From Cryptomeria japonica (taxonomy: Eukaryota > Streptophyta > Pinopsida > Cupressales > Cupressaceae): 64,000 nt of DNA. Position 1 is the first letter of the stretch, and each line of letters begins with the position of its first letter. The notes under the pieces are model-generated. The model searched no databases and was not told the origin of the DNA. It saw nothing but the letters and a program-made list of their open reading frames with translations. Location of the stretch: the NCBI RefSeq assembly GCF_030272615.1, contig NC_081414.1:4463501-4527500 (forward strand), given 5' to 3'. A program made the translations under genes and the position numbers. Shown piece after piece: positions 39,945 to 52,914 of this stretch.

Positions 39945-40102
39945 GGGACCCACGGGTCCCATCACCACTGCGAGTACTGCGGAAGCAGGCCTGCAGTGAT
40001 GAGGGGACCCCGTGGTCCCCTCCACTACCCTGCGGCCACTGCCGTGACAGTGACCGCAGGGGAAGTGGAGGGTACCACTTCCCCGGCGGTTACTAAACCG
40101 CC
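39945..40102. other. GC-rich cluster of perfect hairpins
   Basis: Four clear stems plus one palindrome in 158 bp of otherwise AT-rich DNA. 39,945-39,960 is GGGACCC/GGGTCCC. 40,001-40,022 is a 9-bp stem around CCGT. 40,028-40,061 is a 14-bp stem with one mismatch. 40,059-40,084 is a 10-bp stem around AGGGTA. 40,085-40,102 is GGCGGTT/AACCGCC with a 4-base loop. The last three are contiguous. Confidence 0.8.
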
Positions 40103-40205
40103 TCCACTAGCCTGCACACCGCCTGACACTCATAAATGGCGTGATTTCAAAATTTAAAATTGCTTGCAATGTTTAATATGTTCATTTTCGTTGATATAAA
40201 TTTAA

Positions 40206-40322
<117 letters not shown>

Positions 40323-40669
40323 GTTAAATATTTCTGTTTTATTTCCAGTCTATTTACAATATAAGAGATATAAATATAACAAAAGGAATATTTTATGTGA
40401 ATATGAATTTAATCACAGAGATAAAACAACCCAGGGAGATTAATTCGTTCCCAGCAATGTATAGATAATTGAAAGATAAATGATTATACTGAGAAATACA
40501 AAGCTCACACAGGGGAATTTATATTCTATTTTTCAGTCTAAAATTCACAGAGATAGACTTGTATTTCGCTTCCTCAGAGAATAATGGGTATACTGAGATT
40601 TATATTTTGTTATCAGACGTCTTCTGTTTACAGAGAAGTTAACTTATTCATATAGGAGAATTTGATTCA

Positions 40670-41025
40670 TTCACAGCAAGAAAAATGAACAAGATTTTAT
40701 TCCTCGAATTTAATTCACAGCGTGCATCTCAAACAAGATTTTATTAAATTAATCTAATTCACAACAAGAAGTTGAAAACAAGATTTTATTCTTCAAAACT
40801 AATTCACAACATGTATATAAAACAAGATTTTATTAAATTAATCCAATTCACGGCAAGGAGTTGAAAACGAGATTTTATTCATCGAAACTAATTCACATCA
40901 TGTATCTAAAACAAGATTTATTAAATTAATCCAATTTACAGCGAGGAGTTGAAACAAGATTGATCTAATCTAATTTTCAGCAATGAATTGAACCAAGATT
41001 GATCTAATCTAATTCACAGCAAGAA
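40670..41025 (+). repeat. 44-bp tandem array with 88-bp alternation
   Basis: Eight monomers of about 39-45 bp start 'ttcacagca' and contain 'aacaagattttatt'. For the first six, odd units have 'gagttgaaaa' and even units 'catgtatctaaa', giving an 88-bp higher-order period. Confidence 0.8.
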
Positions 41026-41598
41026 TAAGATGCATGACTCGAGTAAAATAAAATAAACTAAATTAAAAGAACCTGGATACTTGCAACTTGATGTAGAATC
41101 CCTTATGAATCCTTCAATTAGCCTCCCTTGATCCTTCAATCTTGGAAAAATTTCTCCAAAGCAACCTTAGCTATTCTCCAAAATGAAATATGACTACCAA
41201 AACAATTACTTGAGAAAAGAATTTCCTCAAGGAATAATCAACTCCCGTTTTTGAAAACTTGCATATCATTTATAAGAAAAATCCCTCAAATCCACTATCC
41301 AAAAAATTTAATTTAAAAAAAGAGATTCTTTTCCAATATTGGACTCATGCAAATTGATTAAACTTAGTGGGGGAGTTACATGCAAGGTGGTGGAGATTCA
41401 TCTAGAAGCTTCTTATTTTTCCTACAACATGTGCCATAATTGGGAGTGGAAAATAAATAAATAAAAATAATGCCTTTTGAATTATATATTCATTTTATTC
41501 TTTTATAACATTTATTCAATCATTTTAAGTAATTTAACCAAAAACATAATAGAATTGTATTTAAATCAAAAGTGATAGAGGAGGGTTGTGACAAAAAG

Positions 41599-42448
41599 AT
41601 CAAAATCAAACAACAAAGAGTATCAAATTATATGACCATTCTTCACATCTTGAGAAAGAAGAATCTTCATCAACACATCAACTTGAAGAAAATACCATTG
41701 AGCTCAAAGGCTCTTATCAAAAGGAGGAAATTCTTCTATCTTAATAGATAAATTTTTGTCTCTAATAGAGCTTTTCTACGTCACATGCATCTCTATCTTC
41801 AAGGGAAATTAAACGAGTTTGATCAAGAGTCATTAAACCGCCGAGCTTTTATGCAATATCGCGCTTTGAGTTATCACAAAAACAGAGGCAAGATCAACCC
41901 TAACTTGTTTCCTGATATTTACATCACATATAACGTAGTTAGAGAAGAACCACCAACTCTTGAACAAGAAGAGGCAGAGTTTGTTCCTTTTGTAACACAA
42001 AGTTTCTATTGAAGATAAACATCTCATCCATTATCATAATCATATCTCATCAAATGCATTCCAACTCTCAAAACATCAAAAGGTTTTTGTCCTAAAGTTC
42101 TATTTCGATATTACTTGAATCAAACACAACAAATCACTCTTTAGAGTGTCTCTACATCTAGGATAAACTCATCCTAAGAGATATATCTACGCAGGTTAAA
42201 ACTAGTCTTTGAGTAAATCCTCTCATTACTAGGTAGTTGAATCTGTAACACATCTCAGATCCCTCTGAACCTTATCACACCAAACTTTGTCAATCAAACA
42301 CAACAAGCAAATCAAGAAAGAACTTTGGTAACATCTACCTTTAGTTCTAAAGATTCATATGCAAAACACCTCACCAAACACAAATATCTCATTTCATCAA
42401 CAACTCGTCATCATTTTCACCCAACTTCAACAAAAACTTGTAAACAAA
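41599..42448 (+). other. Gyp-2 leader, distal part
   Basis: Continues the leader after the second AAAAG. Contains the small ORF at 41,785 and no other coding signal. Confidence 0.45.
41785..42012 (+). CDS. Small ORF upstream of Gyp-2 gag (75 aa)
   Basis: An intact 75-residue frame, charged and Tyr-rich (LNEFDQESLNRRAFMQYRAL), ending in QSFY. It lies about 440 bp before gag. It may be a leader peptide, or simply an undisturbed frame. I recognise no family. Confidence 0.3.
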   Translation: MHLYLQGKLNEFDQESLNRRAFMQYRALSYHKNRGKINPNLFPDIYITYNVVREEPPTLEQEEAEFVPFVTQSFY

Positions 42449-44023
42449 ATGGCTCAGACCAGATCTAGAACAAGACAAATAGAAATTGAAGAAGAAGAGG
42501 AAGATGATATCAATGAATTCCAAGAAGCCCTGGGAGGAAACGTAAATGACGAAAATCCAAGTACTCCTACTCCTGCGGCAATAGAAAAGGCACAACACAA
42601 CCCTCTCTTTAATCGACTGTTTGATAAAATACTCAGGAGCAATGCTGATGCTCACTTTTTAAGACTTGCTCAAGAAAAAGCCAAACTACCCTCTGACTTT
42701 GATGTTGCACAACTAAGTCAAGCATCAAAATGACAAAGTCACAATGAGGAAGAAAGAGGTCGAGATCCCATCAGATACAACCTTCATCAAGGTAATCCAC
42801 CTCCTCCTCCTCCAAATGAAATAGAAATAATGCGGCAATAAGTTGAGAATCTCTCCCAACAACTTCATAGTGGTGTGAAAACTAATCAGTTTTCACTTAA
42901 TGACATTTGTCCCTATCCCTTTGATAGGGATCTTCATATGCCACCTTTTCCGCGAGGGTTTGAAACACCCAAGTTTGAAAATTACTGAGGAAAAGGAGAT
43001 CCTCGTGATCATGTTAGAGAATTCCATTCAGCTTGCCTCGAAGTGGCATATGAGGATACATACCTAATGCGACTTTTTCCCCAAAGCTTGGGAGGAACAA
43101 CCACATCATGGTTTTCCCGATTACTAGGTGACATTAGGACATTTGAAAAACTCATCCAGAAATTCCTGGCACATTACTCACACAACATTGAATGTGATAT
43201 CACCATGGCTGATCTATGTAACACTAAACAAAAACCAGGTGAGCTATTTTCAGTCTTTCTGCAATGATGGCATCAAATGTCTAGCAGACATTCTCTTCAG
43301 TTACCTAAACAAGAACTAGTGGAAATATTTATTTCCAACTTAAACAAAGAAATGGGATTTCACCTAGACGTCAAAGACATAGACTATTTCAATGACATGA
43401 TCACCAAAGGTTTAAAATGTGAGCGGGCTCTCATCAAGAAAGGACTTATCAAAATCTACAATGAGCCAAAGGATGGCCCTCGTCCCCGCTTCAATAGTGA
43501 CAAGCCTAACTTCTGGAACAAAAACAAAAAAATCATCAACGACGGTGTTGTGGATGCAAGAACTATCAAAAGTGCACAACCTGTGGTTCGATTTGCAGGA
43601 CAAAATCCCCCACCTAAGACTAACACAGTTGCTCCTCCAAATCAAGGCCGCATCACATCTCAAGATGTACCCAAACAACGTCAACAAAAACCAAAGCGAA
43701 CATACACTCCCTTAGGGGAACCCATCGAAACAGTGTTACGACAGTTGGTTTCTCAAAATCTGGTAACCTTAACCAAAACATCAAATTATGAACCTCAAGT
43801 TAAACCTTCATGGTGGAGGGTTACTGAACATTGCAATTTTCATCAAGGGAAAGGACATAAGACAAGCAATTGTCATAGATTGAAAGATCTTATTCAGGAT
43901 CTTATTGACCAAGGTCAAATCGAAATCGAAGGACATGACCCAAAGACAACAAACAATGATCATCTCATGTTTAAAAATCCACTTCCATCACAAGATCAAA
44001 GGGGTCCTTCCACTTCAGGGTGA
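42449..44023 (+). pseudogene. gag: Gyp-2 gag
   Basis: A single frame of about 525 codons from MAQTRSRTRQ to the TGA after GPSTSG, broken only by four stops (42,731; 42,839; 42,986; 43,265) and no frameshift. The retrotransposon Gag core (LPQSLGGTTTSWFSRL, then FEKLIQKFLAHYS) is at about 43,080-43,185. A His-variant zinc knuckle, C-x2-H-x5-H-x4-C, is at 43,832-43,876. Gag packages element RNA. All four stops fit single C-to-T changes (CGA to TGA three times, CAA to TAA once). Confidence 0.85.
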
Positions 44024-44265
44024 AACATAGATACCACCAATTATATGCAAGCCGCACATAATTACACTGTGAATCACCTATACGATGCCAGTGAACAGAT
44101 TGCAACTATAACCATAAAAAATCCTAGCTCCACTTGCAATATTGTACACGTCACAACAAGATTACCATAAAAGCAGCTCCACAAGGCACCCCATCTATCC
44201 CAAAGTAGTATAACCTTGTGGAATAATTAGACCAAACACCCACACTGATATCTATCTTAGAGCTA
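44024..44265 (+). other. gag-protease spacer of Gyp-2
   Basis: Decayed, frame unclear. It lies between the gag stop and the helix LSPSHKTILDQAL that precedes the protease. Confidence 0.4.
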
Positions 44266-44536
44266 TTGCGCCTATCTCCATCCCATAAAACAATCTTGGA
44301 TCAAGCTCTCCAAGAAGCGTCAGTCCCTGCAAACCTAAATACAGATCAGTTCCAAGCCATGGTCAGAAATCTAAGATCATCATCTTGTCTCACTTTCTCA
44401 AAAAGTGACAACTCCTCCTTCCAGCTACCTCATAACGCCTCACTCCATATTGAAGGGTTTATCAACCAACATAGGATCAAGTGAGTCTTGATTGACAATG
44501 GAGCAGGCCTGAATATCTGTACTCTACAATTAATCA
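44266..44536 (+). pseudogene. Gyp-2 protease, N-terminal fragment
   Basis: Reads through QAMVRNLRSSSCLTFSKSDN to the active-site region LIDNGAGLNICTLQ, where the usual D-[ST]-G appears as DNG. One stop at 44,483 is TGA where the inverted copy has CGA. Homology ends at 44,536, where antisense LTR sequence begins, so the rest of the protease and all of pol are missing here. Confidence 0.75.
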
Positions 44537-46121
44537 CTAGCCTCCCTTGTTTCTCCCCTTTCCAAGTTCCACATGAGTGTAGCTCTCAGCTTTTAGCACT
44601 AGCCATGGATGCCATATGGAGATTCAAGATGGTTGAAAATGATAAACAAATGATATGCAAGTGTAGATAGTGATGCTATGAAAAAGCTCTATGCTAATAC
44701 CAGTATAACAACAATACTCTAATTCTTCCTTCTTTGCTTGAGGAGAAGGGTTCTATTTATAGAAGAAATGGGGAAATGAAGGGTTAAGATTGAGCAATAT
44801 TAACAAGGGTTAGGATTGAAAGATATTCAATCCATGTGAGACTTTCAACCCAGTCCCATGTTGACAAGTGTCACCATGAGGAGGCTTGAGAGGAGAGATA
44901 AGGAGCATTAAATGCTTGAGGGGACATGATGGTTACCCTAAGGGGTTGGGTTAGGGTTAGGTTAATGGATATTCCTTTTATCCAAGGGATAAATGAATGT
45001 GCAAAGGTTAAATGGTTACCTTAGTCAAAGAAATAAATGCTTTGAAGAGACCCATGAGTCAAAAGGATGGTTAAGTTAGACGAAAGTCTCTAACCAAAGG
45101 TACAAGGTGAGTTAACCATAAATGGTTATGTAAGAGCCTTTAATGGTTTGGAAGACTTTAGAGGTTTGACCATTTGAAGACTTAAAGCCTTAAATGCCTT
45201 TCAAAGACTTTGAGGGCTTTGAGAAGTGACTCCAAGTTGCTTAGGAATGTGACAATATTTAGGGGATGGATTAGGCTAATTTAGAAGGAGTTAGAAGAAT
45301 CTAGAAGGGATTTAGGCATGCAAGTGGATTTTGTAGGAGAATGCAAGTGGGAGGAATTTTGGGATTTTCAATTAAAAAAAAATCATTCATTTCAATTAAA
45401 TGGTGTAATTTGCATTTCAAATAAATATTAATTTATTTAAATGAGAAAAAAAGGAAGATAAAGCATTAAATGCTTGAAGACTTTAAGGGAAACCTTTAAA
45501 GGTTTAAGAAGACTCTAGAAAGAAGCCATTAAGTTTGAAGACTTTAAGGGAAACCATTAAAGGCTTAAGAAGACTATAGAAGGAAGCCATCAAGTTTGAA
45601 GACTTTAAAGCCATTAAGTTTTAAAGACTTTAATGGAAACCATTAAAGGTTTGAGAAGACCCTAGAAGGAAGTCATTAAGTTTGAAGACTTCAAGGGAAA
45701 CCATTAAAGGTTTCAAGTGGGTGAGGATAAATAGGATTTTAAATAAATAATTTATTTAAAATAGTTGTGCAACTTGCATTTGTAGGAAAATGCAAGTGGG
45801 TGGAGGATAAAGGTGATTTAAATAAATGTTAATTTATTTAAATGTGAAAGATGAGATTTTGGGGGTTTTAAATAAATATTAATTTATTTAAATGCGAGAG
45901 AAGATTTAACTAAACAAATATGATTTATTTATTTAATTAATGGTCTAAATTTGGTTAAGTGAATTAAGTCAAATAAATTGAATAATTTATTTAATTAATA
46001 GGAGAAGAGGGTTAAGATGAATTAATTAAATATTAATTTAATTAATTATCGATTGATGGTTAAATAATCAAATAAATACTAAATATTCATTTAATTAAGT
46101 GGACAGATTTATGTGACTACA
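44537..46121 (-). repeat. Gyp-2i 3' LTR, truncated
   Basis: On the minus strand it starts TGTAGTCACATAAATC at 46,121, next to the polypurine tract. A TATA box is at 44,753-44,761 (minus). It matches the Gyp-2 LTR through 'gagagctacact' and 'tggaacttgga', then stops at 44,537. Repeated 'accattaaaggttt' phrases at 45,480-45,720 form short tandem units of about 60-70 bp. Confidence 0.8.
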
Positions 46122-46135
46122 TTTGCCCCTCTTTG
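46122..46135 (-). promoter_or_regulatory. Gyp-2i polypurine tract
   Basis: On the minus strand TCAAAGAGGGGCAAA runs up to the LTR start. The same tract is at 59,171-59,184 and 62,551-62,566. Confidence 0.75.
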
Positions 46136-47321
46136 AGACGGTGCGGTTTTATTGCGTTGTTTCAAAGAAAGAAAAATAGGTGTGAAGAAATATGCCCCAG
46201 AAATGTTAATTTAGTGGGTGGTATTCCTCCTGGAGAGATGGGCCGATTTTTTTTGAAAAATCAAGCGATCTCTCGAAAAAGAACGAGAAGTGGAGGGGAG
46301 GTAGAATAGAAGAAATTAACAATAATGGTGAAAGAATGGAAGAAAATAGAGTGAATACGGAGAAATGGCAAGTCAGTGAGTACCCGTAGGTTATGCAAGA
46401 GATACAGTGCAAATGTGGTGTTGTGCTTTTGATTGATACTGTACAATTGATCAAAATTGGTTGGACAATCTGGTGCAATTGGTTTAATTGCCCCGATCGA
46501 GTCAAACCATGACAGTTGATGTCGGTTGTTTGCTTGGATAGGATAAAGTCTGAGCAAGTGAATCAAAGTGACCTGATGGTGACTTAGACAATTGATGTAA
46601 TTGCCCGATGAAGTTAAGGTATTTGAAGCAAAATACTCGTTCAGATTTAGACAATTAATGTAATTGTTTGTTGTGATTGTGTTTGATTGGTTGATCAATT
46701 GATAGTGTGTGCATTTGATGGATGGTTATGGTGAATCATAGCAGCCCTGTTGAGACTAGGTCATTATGATAAATGCCTGATGTAGTCTAGGATTACCATG
46801 ATCGATTACCTATTGAGACCCGAAGATACTTGATCAGTATATCTGTTGATAGTCTAGGTGTGCGTGAGTCGATGTGCCTGTGTAGATAGAGTAATTGGCT
46901 TGATTGGGTTGATGGGAGATGATGTAGGGTATGTGATGTTGATTATCAAGATGAGGAGGGTGATGGGGGGTTCGATGTTAGATAGAAGAAATGGAGGACC
47001 TATGACACATTCCTATGGAAGAAGAGGAAAATAGAGTATCTATTGTCATTACTATGTATGAATGATATGCAACTATTTATGAATGTATGGATGGAATGCA
47101 ACAGAATGCAATATATACAGATGAGATGGAATGACAATCCATAGTGCTTTATTTTCATCATTGAGCTTTAAAATGTTGTAAGAAAAATACAAGTAACTTG
47201 ACATAATGATTCAAGATGACCTGAGTATTCCTTTCATGGATTTTGATATAGCAAGTTAATACAAGAAACTTGATTTAATGGATCAAGTTGACCTAAGTAT
47301 TGCTTGCAGAACAGACAAGGA

Positions 47322-47463
47322 TTATCTCCTTTCATGCATGACTTGGAACGTCCTCCTTGATCTTTTGCCGATCATATCCTGAGACAAGTTCATACCGTAG
47401 TAAGAGATAAAACCATTATCGAGCTTAGATGAGGCAATAGGAACCAAAGATGGAGTATTGTAC
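47322..47463 (-). CDS. Conserved small sense exon in 3' region (Gyp-2i copy)
   Basis: Preceded on the minus strand by a pyrimidine-rich stretch and 'cttacag'. It encodes about 46 residues including SSKLDNGFISYYGMNLSQDM and VMHERR, then TAA. The Gyp-2 copy at 54,706 reads almost the same. See that entry. Confidence 0.4.
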
Positions 47464-47939
47464 CTGTAAGCAAACAACATATATAAAGAATAAAGAATAT
47501 GGATCCTCGAAAATGGTTCATGCTCATATGGTTGAGGTATACACTGTAGTCAGCAAGCCGTAGTGATCTATGACTGTATTTTACCTATGATCACGTAGCT
47601 TAGTGAACTTCCCACATAGACACCATTAGTACATGCCCCAATACTTCATCAGAATAATTCATAGAAGATACATAAACAATGTTGTAGGAACCTGATATAT
47701 ATAAACGAATGAATAACCTACAAATCAACCAAATACTTGATAGCTTAAACAAAATTTTCTTGTCAAAGAAAATGCCATCTTGTCTTTGTTTTGGTAAGGA
47801 AGGATGCGTCCTTGTTTAGATAGTTTGCGTGTTTGATGTTGATTGTTTGGTTGATTGGATAAGTGGTCATCGTTTGATTATTTCACCATGTTTGTGTGGT
47901 ATCTGCTTTAAAACAATCGTATATACAAAGCGTTGCCAT

Positions 47940-48160
47940 GTTTTTGTTTGTTTGATGTTTTTGAAATGTTTTTGGATTTTGTGAGATAGTTTTCCAATGT
48001 TTTGGGATTTTGATGATTGTTTTCCAATGTTTTTGGTATTTTGTGAGATAGTTTTCCAATATTTTTGGTATTTGAAGAGACATTTCTTAATGTTTTTGGA
48101 TTTTGTGAGATAGTTTTGAATGTATTTGGATTTTGTGAGATAGTTTTGAATGAAGAATCA
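47940..48160 (-). repeat. Minisatellite in Gyp-2i 3' region
   Basis: About six units of roughly 32 bp, + strand form 'ttttggattttgtgagatag', with 'gttttccaatg' between units. It is the counterpart of 54,060-54,240. Confidence 0.8.
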
Positions 48161-51100
48161 ATAAATCACAAGTAATGCAGAATCCATTCCATCAAATAGG
48201 TTAAGGGTATTGCCCCCAGTTTTAGGCATGACTCTGAAAAAGTGGGATGCAAGACGCATGAAGTACTATCCTTAATTGCAGATCAATAACGAGCGATGGT
48301 TTGGACGGATGGATGAGTGAATGTAGTGAATGTGATCGCAACAAGTCTAAAAGACAATGGAGCCATAGCCTTTACGAGTGGCGTCTGTTTGCCAGGTTTT
48401 CACCATCGCACTTACCCAAGGTGCCACCAAAGTGGTTTGTTCACCGTTTGGATGCATGATTTTTCTCTTTACTATTTTGATTTATTTGTTTTTTTTGCAT
48501 TTTGTTTAGGACATTTATCTGAATGTTTTTTGATGTTTTTATGTACAACTTTTAGGTATAAAACCGTTTGAGGTGCATGTTGTTGATTGGATCTGCTAGC
48601 GGTTCTCCTTCGGAAGTAGCCAACTGATATGCCCCAGACCCAAATACAGCAGTGATAAGATATGGACCCAGCCAGTTCGATTCAAACTTTCCTTGATGTT
48701 CTTGATTTGGTTGGTTACAAGGATTCTCTCGAAGAACAAGATCACCTGCCTCAAATGTACAAGGTCGAACTCGATGATTATAGCTTTTGCTCATGCACTG
48801 CTGATAGGCTTTGAGGTGATTGTATGCAGCTTGTCGTTTCTCATCAAGTAGCTCCAAGTCTTGGAGATGGGATGCTCTATATGCTTCATCATCGATGAGA
48901 TTATGCAAGGAAACTCATAGAGATGGTATCTCAACCTTGATAGGTAAGATAGCTTCTGTGCCATAGACTAGTGAGTAGGGAGTTGCACCTGTAGGGGTTC
49001 GAATGCTAGTTCGATACGCTCATAGTACTGGATTCAATTGAATGTGCCAATCACGATAGGCATCATTGACTGTCTTCTTTAGGATTCTCAATATGTTCTT
49101 GTTTGATGCTTCAGCCTGACCATTGCCTTATGGGTAATAGGGAGTGGAAAAGCGGTGTTGGATGTGAAACTTCTGGCAGAGTTCACGGACATCCTGATTT
49201 TTGAAAGGAAGACCGTTATCTATGATGATGGACATGGGTACACCATAATGGCAAATGATGTAATTAAGGATGAATGAGGCGATTTTCTTGCCGGTGACTT
49301 GGGTAAGTGGAATAACTTCGATCCACTTTGTGAAGTATTCGGTGGCAGTAATAATGAATTTGTGGTCGTTGGATGAAGAGGGATGGATTTTACCCACAAG
49401 GTCAAGTCCCCATTGACAAAAGGGCCATGGTGTTGTGATTGGTTGCAATTCTTGTGCTGGTGCATGTGTCAAGTTGCCATGAACTTGGCATTTCTTACAC
49501 TTTCAGACAAAGTAGTATGAGTCTTTTTCCATGGATGGCCAATAGTATCCAGCTCGTATGATCTTCTTGGCTAGTGATAGGCCACTTGCATGAGTCCCAC
49601 AAATTCCTTCGCGTACCTCTTCCAAGGCCTTTGTTATCTCATCCTGTTCCAAACATCAAAGAAGAGTGCCATCAAGACTACGTCGGTATAGGGTTTCAGC
49701 AATAATGGTATATCGAGCGGTTTAGCGAATGAAGGTTTTACGTTGGTTATTCGATTGGTTAGGAGGAAGGGTGTGATCGTGGAGGTAGGTGTGGAACTCA
49801 TCATACCATGGGGATTCAGAACTGAGAAGGTGACATATCATCTTAGATTCGGGGATATCACAAGTGGGAATCCAAAGCTGTTCAACCAAGAACTCATATC
49901 GTGTTGAATTTTTTCAAAGATCTAGGAGAGATGCAATAGTAGCCATAGCGTCAGCAACTCAATTCTGATCTCTTGGTATTTTCTCAAAGGTGATAGTATT
50001 AAATGATGCCTTTAGACTGTCCACCATTTTCTTGTACGGCATGAGTTTGTTATCCTTGGTCTGATATTCATCTATTGCTTGTCGAATGACCAGTTGGGAG
50101 TCGCCATATACTTGTAGTTCTTGTAACTTCCATTGTATGGCTAGCCTGAGTCCTGTGATCAAGGCCTCATATTCAGCTATGTTGTTTGTACATGGAAATG
50201 TAAGCCTGTAAGACTTTGGGATGCTGTCATCTTGAGGTGTGATAAATAGAATGTCTGCCCCCGAGCCATGCCTAGTGTATGAACCATCAAAGTATAGTTT
50301 CCATGGTTGTGTTGTTGTGATCATGAAGATCTCTTCATCTGGAAAATTGGAAATGAGGGGATGATCACCTATGAGGGTGCATCGGCCAACTGATCTGCAA
50401 TAACTTGTCCTTTGATAGTCTTATGGTCCACATACTCGATGTCAAATTCACTCAGAATCATCACCCATTTGGCCAAGCGACCAGTCAATGCTACTTTGCT
50501 GAGTAAGTACTTTACTAGATCGATCTTTGTAATGAGTTGTACCTTGTGTGTTAACAGATAGTGCTCAATTTAGTGGCTGCCAAGATTACCGCTAGGCAAG
50601 CTCACTCAATAGGTGTGTAATTGATTTCATAGCCAACCAGTGTGCGAGAGATGTAGTATATAGCACATTCTTTGCCTTCTGCATTATGTTGATCCAATAG
50701 CACTCCTAATGTTGTATTAGTTGTTGATATATAAAGTAGTAGAGGCTTACTCAGATCTGGTGGGATCAACAATGGTGTATTCATGAGATAATCTTTAAGC
50801 ATCTGGAATGCTTGCTGGCATATAGCATCCCACTGAAAGCGGATATTTTTGTGTAGCAGGTGTGTAAAAGGATGGCACTTATCTGCCAGTTATGCAATGA
50901 ATCTTCGGATAGATTGAAGCCGCCCTTGTAATGTCCTTAGCTGACTGATGTTCTTTGGAGGTGGCATGTCCATGTTTGCTTTGACCTTTGCTAGATCGAC
51001 TTCAATGCCTTTGCTTGAGACAATGTATCCTAGAAGCTTCCCTAAGGTTACTCCAAAGACACATTTCTTTGGGTTGAGCCGAACATGATATTATTCTAGT

Positions 51101-52182
51101 CAGTGAAAGATTTTCTCCAATATGTCTAGATGACCTTCTCTTGTGAGTGATTTTGCCAGTAAGTCATCAACGTGATATTCCATTATGGTATGCATCATGT
51201 CATGGAAGATGGTGGTCATTGCTCGTTGATAGGTCACTCCTGCATTCTTGAGACCGGAAGGCATTACATTCCAGCAGTATGTGCCCCATGGACATGTGAA
51301 GGTTGTCTTATGTTGATCCTCTAGTGCGATCTTTATCTGATTGTATCCTGAAAAGCCATCCATGAGAGAAAGCATGGCATGTCCTGCTGTTAGGTCCACT
51401 ATTATGTCGATGTTTGCTAGGGGGAAGTCATCTTTAGGACATGCCTTGTTTAGATCTCTGAAGTCAGTATAGATACAGATGCCCCCATTTAGCTTGCCGA
51501 TAGACACAATATTGGATATCCAATCTACATAATCAATTGGTCTAATGAAACCAACATCCAGGAGTTTCTTAAGTTCTGCTTTGACTAGTACTGCAATCTG
51601 AGGATGCATCTTGCAAAGCTTTTGCTTGACAAGCTTGTCTCCTTCTGCTATGGTAAGGTGATGCATGACTAAATCAGAATCAAGCCCAGGCATGTCTGCA
51701 TATGACCATGCGAAGTTGATCTGACGCTTCTGGAAGAACTCTACAAACTTAGGTTGTTCCTTTGGAGTTAAAAGAGATGCCAGATGTATGTGGTTAGGTG
51801 TTTTAGGAGTCCCCACATTGTATTCTTTTGTTTCCTCAATGAGAATTGTTGATCGTTCCTGTTGTGTACTAGAAAGGAGAATGTCAAACCTTTCATCCTC
51901 CAGTGCCTCAGAGAGGTTTTCACCATTGGATACGCTCTTTCTTTTTACTTTTACGAGATCAAACAGTGCCACAGTGTGGTTTTCACTGGAAGATCCATGT
52001 TTTATTGTTATATTTTTGTAGCTGAGAGGTTTGGCATCCGTTCCGAAGTATGCTGCGCTATTAAGTTCAATGGCAAATCCAGGTTTGTGATCCCCACTTG
52101 GTATGTTATCTCTTAGTTCCAAAAAGTCAATGATCACCTCATCATTTTAGAAATGGTCAAGACATGGGAGATTGGGTTGGTT

Positions 52183-52824
52183 TCATTCGATGAGTTCGAG
52201 ATGGATAATGGGCATTACTTCATCGATTAGGTTAAGTTCGTTAGATGTGTCAGTGAGGGTTAAGACGTTATGGTGAAGGTCATTGATGGTACTCTCCCTA
52301 TCAGAATCAGGTGTAGGATGTGACGTAGGGTCTGTGGAAGAAGTTTCCAACTCAGGAACCCAAGAGGTCTTTATCTGTGCTTCTCCATAAATAGGGATGT
52401 CTTTGCGAGGTGGAGGTAGTGATGTGTCTTCCTCATCTGAAGTATTAAGTTGGATGGAATCAAATTCCCATTCATGTGAGTCGGTCTCTAAGTCACTTTC
52501 TAGTATCCGATTACTATACCATACTGGGATGTCCTTTGAGTTAAACACTGCAGGTGTGACTGGTTTTGTAGACGAAATGATTGGTGCTGCAGGAAGGATT
52601 ATGGGGATCAATGATTCTGATACTAGGAGTATCAATAGTGTTGACTCTGCTGCTTCTGCTGGAACGACTGGTGTCGTAGATACTATTGTGGGTTCTAGTA
52701 CAGTTGTTGCTGATGGGATCATTGGTTTGATTGGTGGGATGAAGGGTGTTGTAGATGGTTTTGTTGGGATTTTTAGCCTTGATGGGGTAGTTGCCATGGT
52801 GTTTGATGTTGCTTTTATAATCAA
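52183..52824 (-). other. Pro/Thr/Ser-rich linker between G-patch and RT
   Basis: An open stretch of 213 residues, rich in Pro, Thr, Ser and Ile before an acidic segment (DLETDSHEWEFDSIQL). Probably a flexible spacer of the polyprotein. It has no counterpart in short Gypsy pols. Confidence 0.6.
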
Positions 52825-52914
52825 AGGTGACCTCTTTGTAATAGCTTGATATAGAGGTTGGCTGGGTTTTCCTTTGAATTTGAGCTTAGGAAGTATCTCC
52901 TTTTGAAAGCCTAG

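Larger units (their letters stand above)
46136..48549 (-). other. Gyp-2i 3' region (PMD gene lost)
   Basis: Reverse-complement homology to Gyp-2 runs over 46,136-46,880 (matching 58,130-59,170) and 47,310-48,300 (matching 53,926-54,860). The intervening PMD gene is absent, so about 3 kb was deleted near 46,900-47,300. Confidence 0.7.

Noticed and set aside
44941-44965. Telomere-like GGGTTAGGG motif
   Set aside because: It is a short part of the Gypsy LTR that recurs in the Gyp-3 LTR near 61,820, not a telomeric array.
52397-52849. Plus-strand open frame rich in Gly/Val/Ser
   Set aside because: It is the opposite strand of the Pro/Thr/Ser-rich pol linker.
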